Origin: Gemmatimonadaceae bacterium
Lineage (GTDB): Bacteria; Gemmatimonadota; Gemmatimonadetes; Gemmatimonadales; Gemmatimonadaceae
Direction: 5' to 3'
DNA length: 51,808 bases
Assembly: GCA_014379355.1 (NCBI GenBank)
Contig: JACMLX010000020.1
Location: forward strand, 1 to 51,808
In this document: positions 50,201 to 51,808 of the stretch, piece by piece
How the letters are laid out: every line of letters starts with the position of its first letter
Position numbering within the stretch: position 1 is the first letter of the stretch
Translations under genes and position numbers: made by a program
Notes under the pieces: generated by a model
The model's database searches: none
Told to the model about the DNA's origin: nothing
What the model saw: only the letters and a program-made list of their open reading frames with translations

Positions 50201-51792
50201 GACAGCGCCGCCCTGAGAGCCGGGAAGATGTCGGGGAAACAATCGTCGCGCGTCTTGAGATCGGATGCGTACGCATGCGCGTCGGCAAAACCCGCCCCAT
50301 CCCAGCCGGCGTTCATCTTCGCCAGCAGCTGCTCGAGATCCGAGCAATGCGAATGGAAGCGATGATCCGCGTAGTCAGCCGCTTCGGCCATCGTGATGAT
50401 GAACTGCCAGTCGCTCGACTGCGCCAGCAACAATGTGCGAGCCGCCTGTTCCAGTGAGCTGTGTGCATCGGGATCGCCAAGCGCGCGACCGGCAATTTCC
50501 CAGAACGCATTTTCGAGCGGCCAGAGTCGGCGCCACGTATGCGCGACCTTCGGTCCGACCCAGGTGGACCAGTCGGCGTGCGCGCCCCACGACCCCGGCT
50601 CCACCGGGATCGTCATCGTGTGCGGGTTGTCGTGCAGATGCTGCGATGCCATCGTCGGACGCAGCAGGCTCGAATGTTTCAGCTCCCGATACAGCTTGTT
50701 GATGAACTCCGGGCCTTCGTACCACCAGTGTCCGAACAGCTCCGTGTCGAACGGCGCGTGGATCAGCGTGGTGCCGAAGTTGTGCTGTTCGCGCGCGATC
50801 GAGTTGAGCAGCGTCGCGAAGTGCCGTGCATGTTCCTCGACCTTGGTCTGCGCGACCTCCGGCCAGTACGGATGCTTGTGGCCGAGATCCACCGTGCGGC
50901 CGGTGATGCGCCACAGCTTGAGGCCACCTTCCTGATGCGTCTTGTGGAATTCGAGATACGCGCCATCGCCAGGATAGCCACCGTCGGCGCTCCAGATCTG
51001 TGCCGCGGTGCGCTGATCGCGCGCCAGCGCGTGCACATACGACTCACCGTTCTCCTGTCGAATGCGATACGCGCGATACGCCGTGCGTTCCTTGTGCCGT
51101 CCCGTCACCAGCGGTGAGTCGAGCGTCACGTACTCGAAGCCCGCCGCCCGCACTTCGTGTTCGATCCCGTGTCGGACGCCACGATTCGGCGCCTTCGGCA
51201 GCGGCTCCCACCATCCACCCGGCCGATACGCGCACTCCGGCAACCAGAGCCCCTTCGGCGTGCGACCGAACAGCCGCTCATGTTCGCGACGGCCGAGGTG
51301 CAGCTGGAACCGGATGCTCTCGTCCCGTCCGAGCAGTGGCAGGAATCCGTGTGTCGCCGCCGACCCGGTGATCTCGATGCGTCCCTCGTCTGAGAACCGC
51401 TTGAACTCACCGAGGATGTCGCCGCCGATGGACCGATACAGATCGCGGTACTTCGTCATCACGCCGGCGTGGAACAGGCAGACCGACGCCAATCCGTCGT
51501 CACCGCGCGCGGCGAACTCCTTCGACTGCTCCTCGTAGTTCAAGAGCTTGTTCGCCACCCACTTCTCGAAGATCGCCGGAAAGGTCGGATGGCTGAGCTG
51601 GTTGGCGAGAATCGGTGTGATGCCGAGGGTGATCGGCGCCCACACATTGTCGGCCTGCAGCCAGCGCATCTTCTCGATGAGCGGGAGGTAGGTCTCGAGA
51701 GTCGCCTCGGAGAGCCAGTCGCTGCCGTGCGGCCAGTCGCCGTGATTGAGCACCCACGGCAGGTGCGAGTGCAGCTGGAGAACGAAATCCAT
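50197..51792 (-). CDS. GH57 family alpha-glucan enzyme (1,4-alpha-glucan branching enzyme-like)
   Basis: 531 residues, ATG at 51792. MDFVLQLHSHLPWVLNHGDW is the GH57 opening strand with its HSHLPW motif. KGLWLPECAYRPGGWWEPLP holds the nucleophile Glu (~186), and IHAPFDTELFGHWWYEGPEF the acid Asp (~349). GSWGAHADWSTWVGPKVAHT and a ~110-residue C-terminal helical region (RTLLLAQSSDWQFIITMAEA, YADHRFHSHCSDLEQLL) match the DUF1957/branching-enzyme subgroup, which makes alpha-1,6 branches in glycogen-like glucans. Substrate specificity is not certain; 4-alpha-glucanotransferases share the fold. The upstream gene lies beyond the window: only 16 bases remain, with a TGA on this strand. Coupled by GTGA to an ATP-grasp gene. 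Confidence 0.9.
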   Translation of the reverse strand: MDFVLQLHSHLPWVLNHGDWPHGSDWLSEATLETYLPLIEKMRWLQADNVWAPITLGITPILANQLSHPTFPAIFEKWVANKLLNYEEQSKEFAARGDDGLASVCLFHAGVMTKYRDLYRSIGGDILGEFKRFSDEGRIEITGSAATHGFLPLLGRDESIRFQLHLGRREHERLFGRTPKGLWLPECAYRPGGWWEPLPKAPNRGVRHGIEHEVRAAGFEYVTLDSPLVTGRHKERTAYRAYRIRQENGESYVHALARDQRTAAQIWSADGGYPGDGAYLEFHKTHQEGGLKLWRITGRTVDLGHKHPYWPEVAQTKVEEHARHFATLLNSIAREQHNFGTTLIHAPFDTELFGHWWYEGPEFINKLYRELKHSSLLRPTMASQHLHDNPHTMTIPVEPGSWGAHADWSTWVGPKVAHTWRRLWPLENAFWEIAGRALGDPDAHSSLEQAARTLLLAQSSDWQFIITMAEAADYADHRFHSHCSDLEQLLAKMNAGWDGAGFADAHAYASDLKTRDDCFPDIFPALRAALS

Positions 51793-51808
51793 ATCGGGTC
51801 AGCGAGCA

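Overview
The window is a gene-dense, high-GC (roughly two thirds G+C by eye) chromosomal segment with about 47 protein genes on both strands. I see no tRNA, rRNA, CRISPR array, transposase, integrase or phage gene. The gene content fits a free-living Gram-negative heterotroph: an Oar-like TonB-dependent receptor, an ArnC/LAB_N/ArnT-like lipid A operon, many exported hydrolases and lipoproteins, and a BNR-repeat propeller protein. The mix resembles Gemmatimonadota such as Gemmatimonas. That placement is inference from gene content, because no marker gene is present.

Layout. 1-10.4 kb: end of an M28 peptidase, an ECF sigma/anti-sigma/DUF4097 operon, a HExxH lipoprotein, a 3-hydroxyisobutyrate dehydrogenase-like enzyme, a Glyoxalase_3 protein divergent from a membrane-tethered AraC regulator, an S41 peptidase and a SAP-like protein. 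10.4-16.4 kb: ornithine cyclodeaminase, a HEAT-repeat protein, ubiE/menG coupled to an atypical SDR, and a TPR membrane protein. 16.4-16.9 kb: a gene-free inverted-repeat element. 16.9-25.5 kb: a VanZ-like protein, two coupled GNATs, a MetX-like hydrolase, the lipid A operon, an APH-fold kinase, a lipoprotein and a 60-residue Lys-rich protein. 25.5-32 kb: a PAS-PAS-GGDEF-EAL protein tail to tail with an Rrf2 regulator, then the TonB receptor. 32-42.4 kb: DUF2141, GNAT, ChaN-like lipoprotein, BNR-repeat protein, LtaS-like enzyme, patatin, an alpha/beta hydrolase and a small membrane protein. A second inverted-repeat element follows.

The most interesting block is 42.6-51.8 kb, a minus-strand operon. 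In order of transcription it encodes a GH57 alpha-glucan enzyme, two homologous ATP-grasp ligases, an enterochelin-esterase-like hydrolase, a COG4947-like esterase, a RimK-like ATP-grasp, a circularly permuted ATP-grasp and a YbdK/GCS2 carboxylate-amine ligase. Five amide- or peptide-forming ligases with two esterases and one glucan enzyme, several joined by 1-4 base overlaps, suggest a dedicated pathway making (and possibly hydrolysing or transferring) an amide-linked product. The product is unknown.

The second notable signal is a pair of large hairpin-forming intergenic elements (16439-16847 and 42382-42613). Both lie between convergent genes and share a G-rich module, so they look like two members of one dispersed repeat family.
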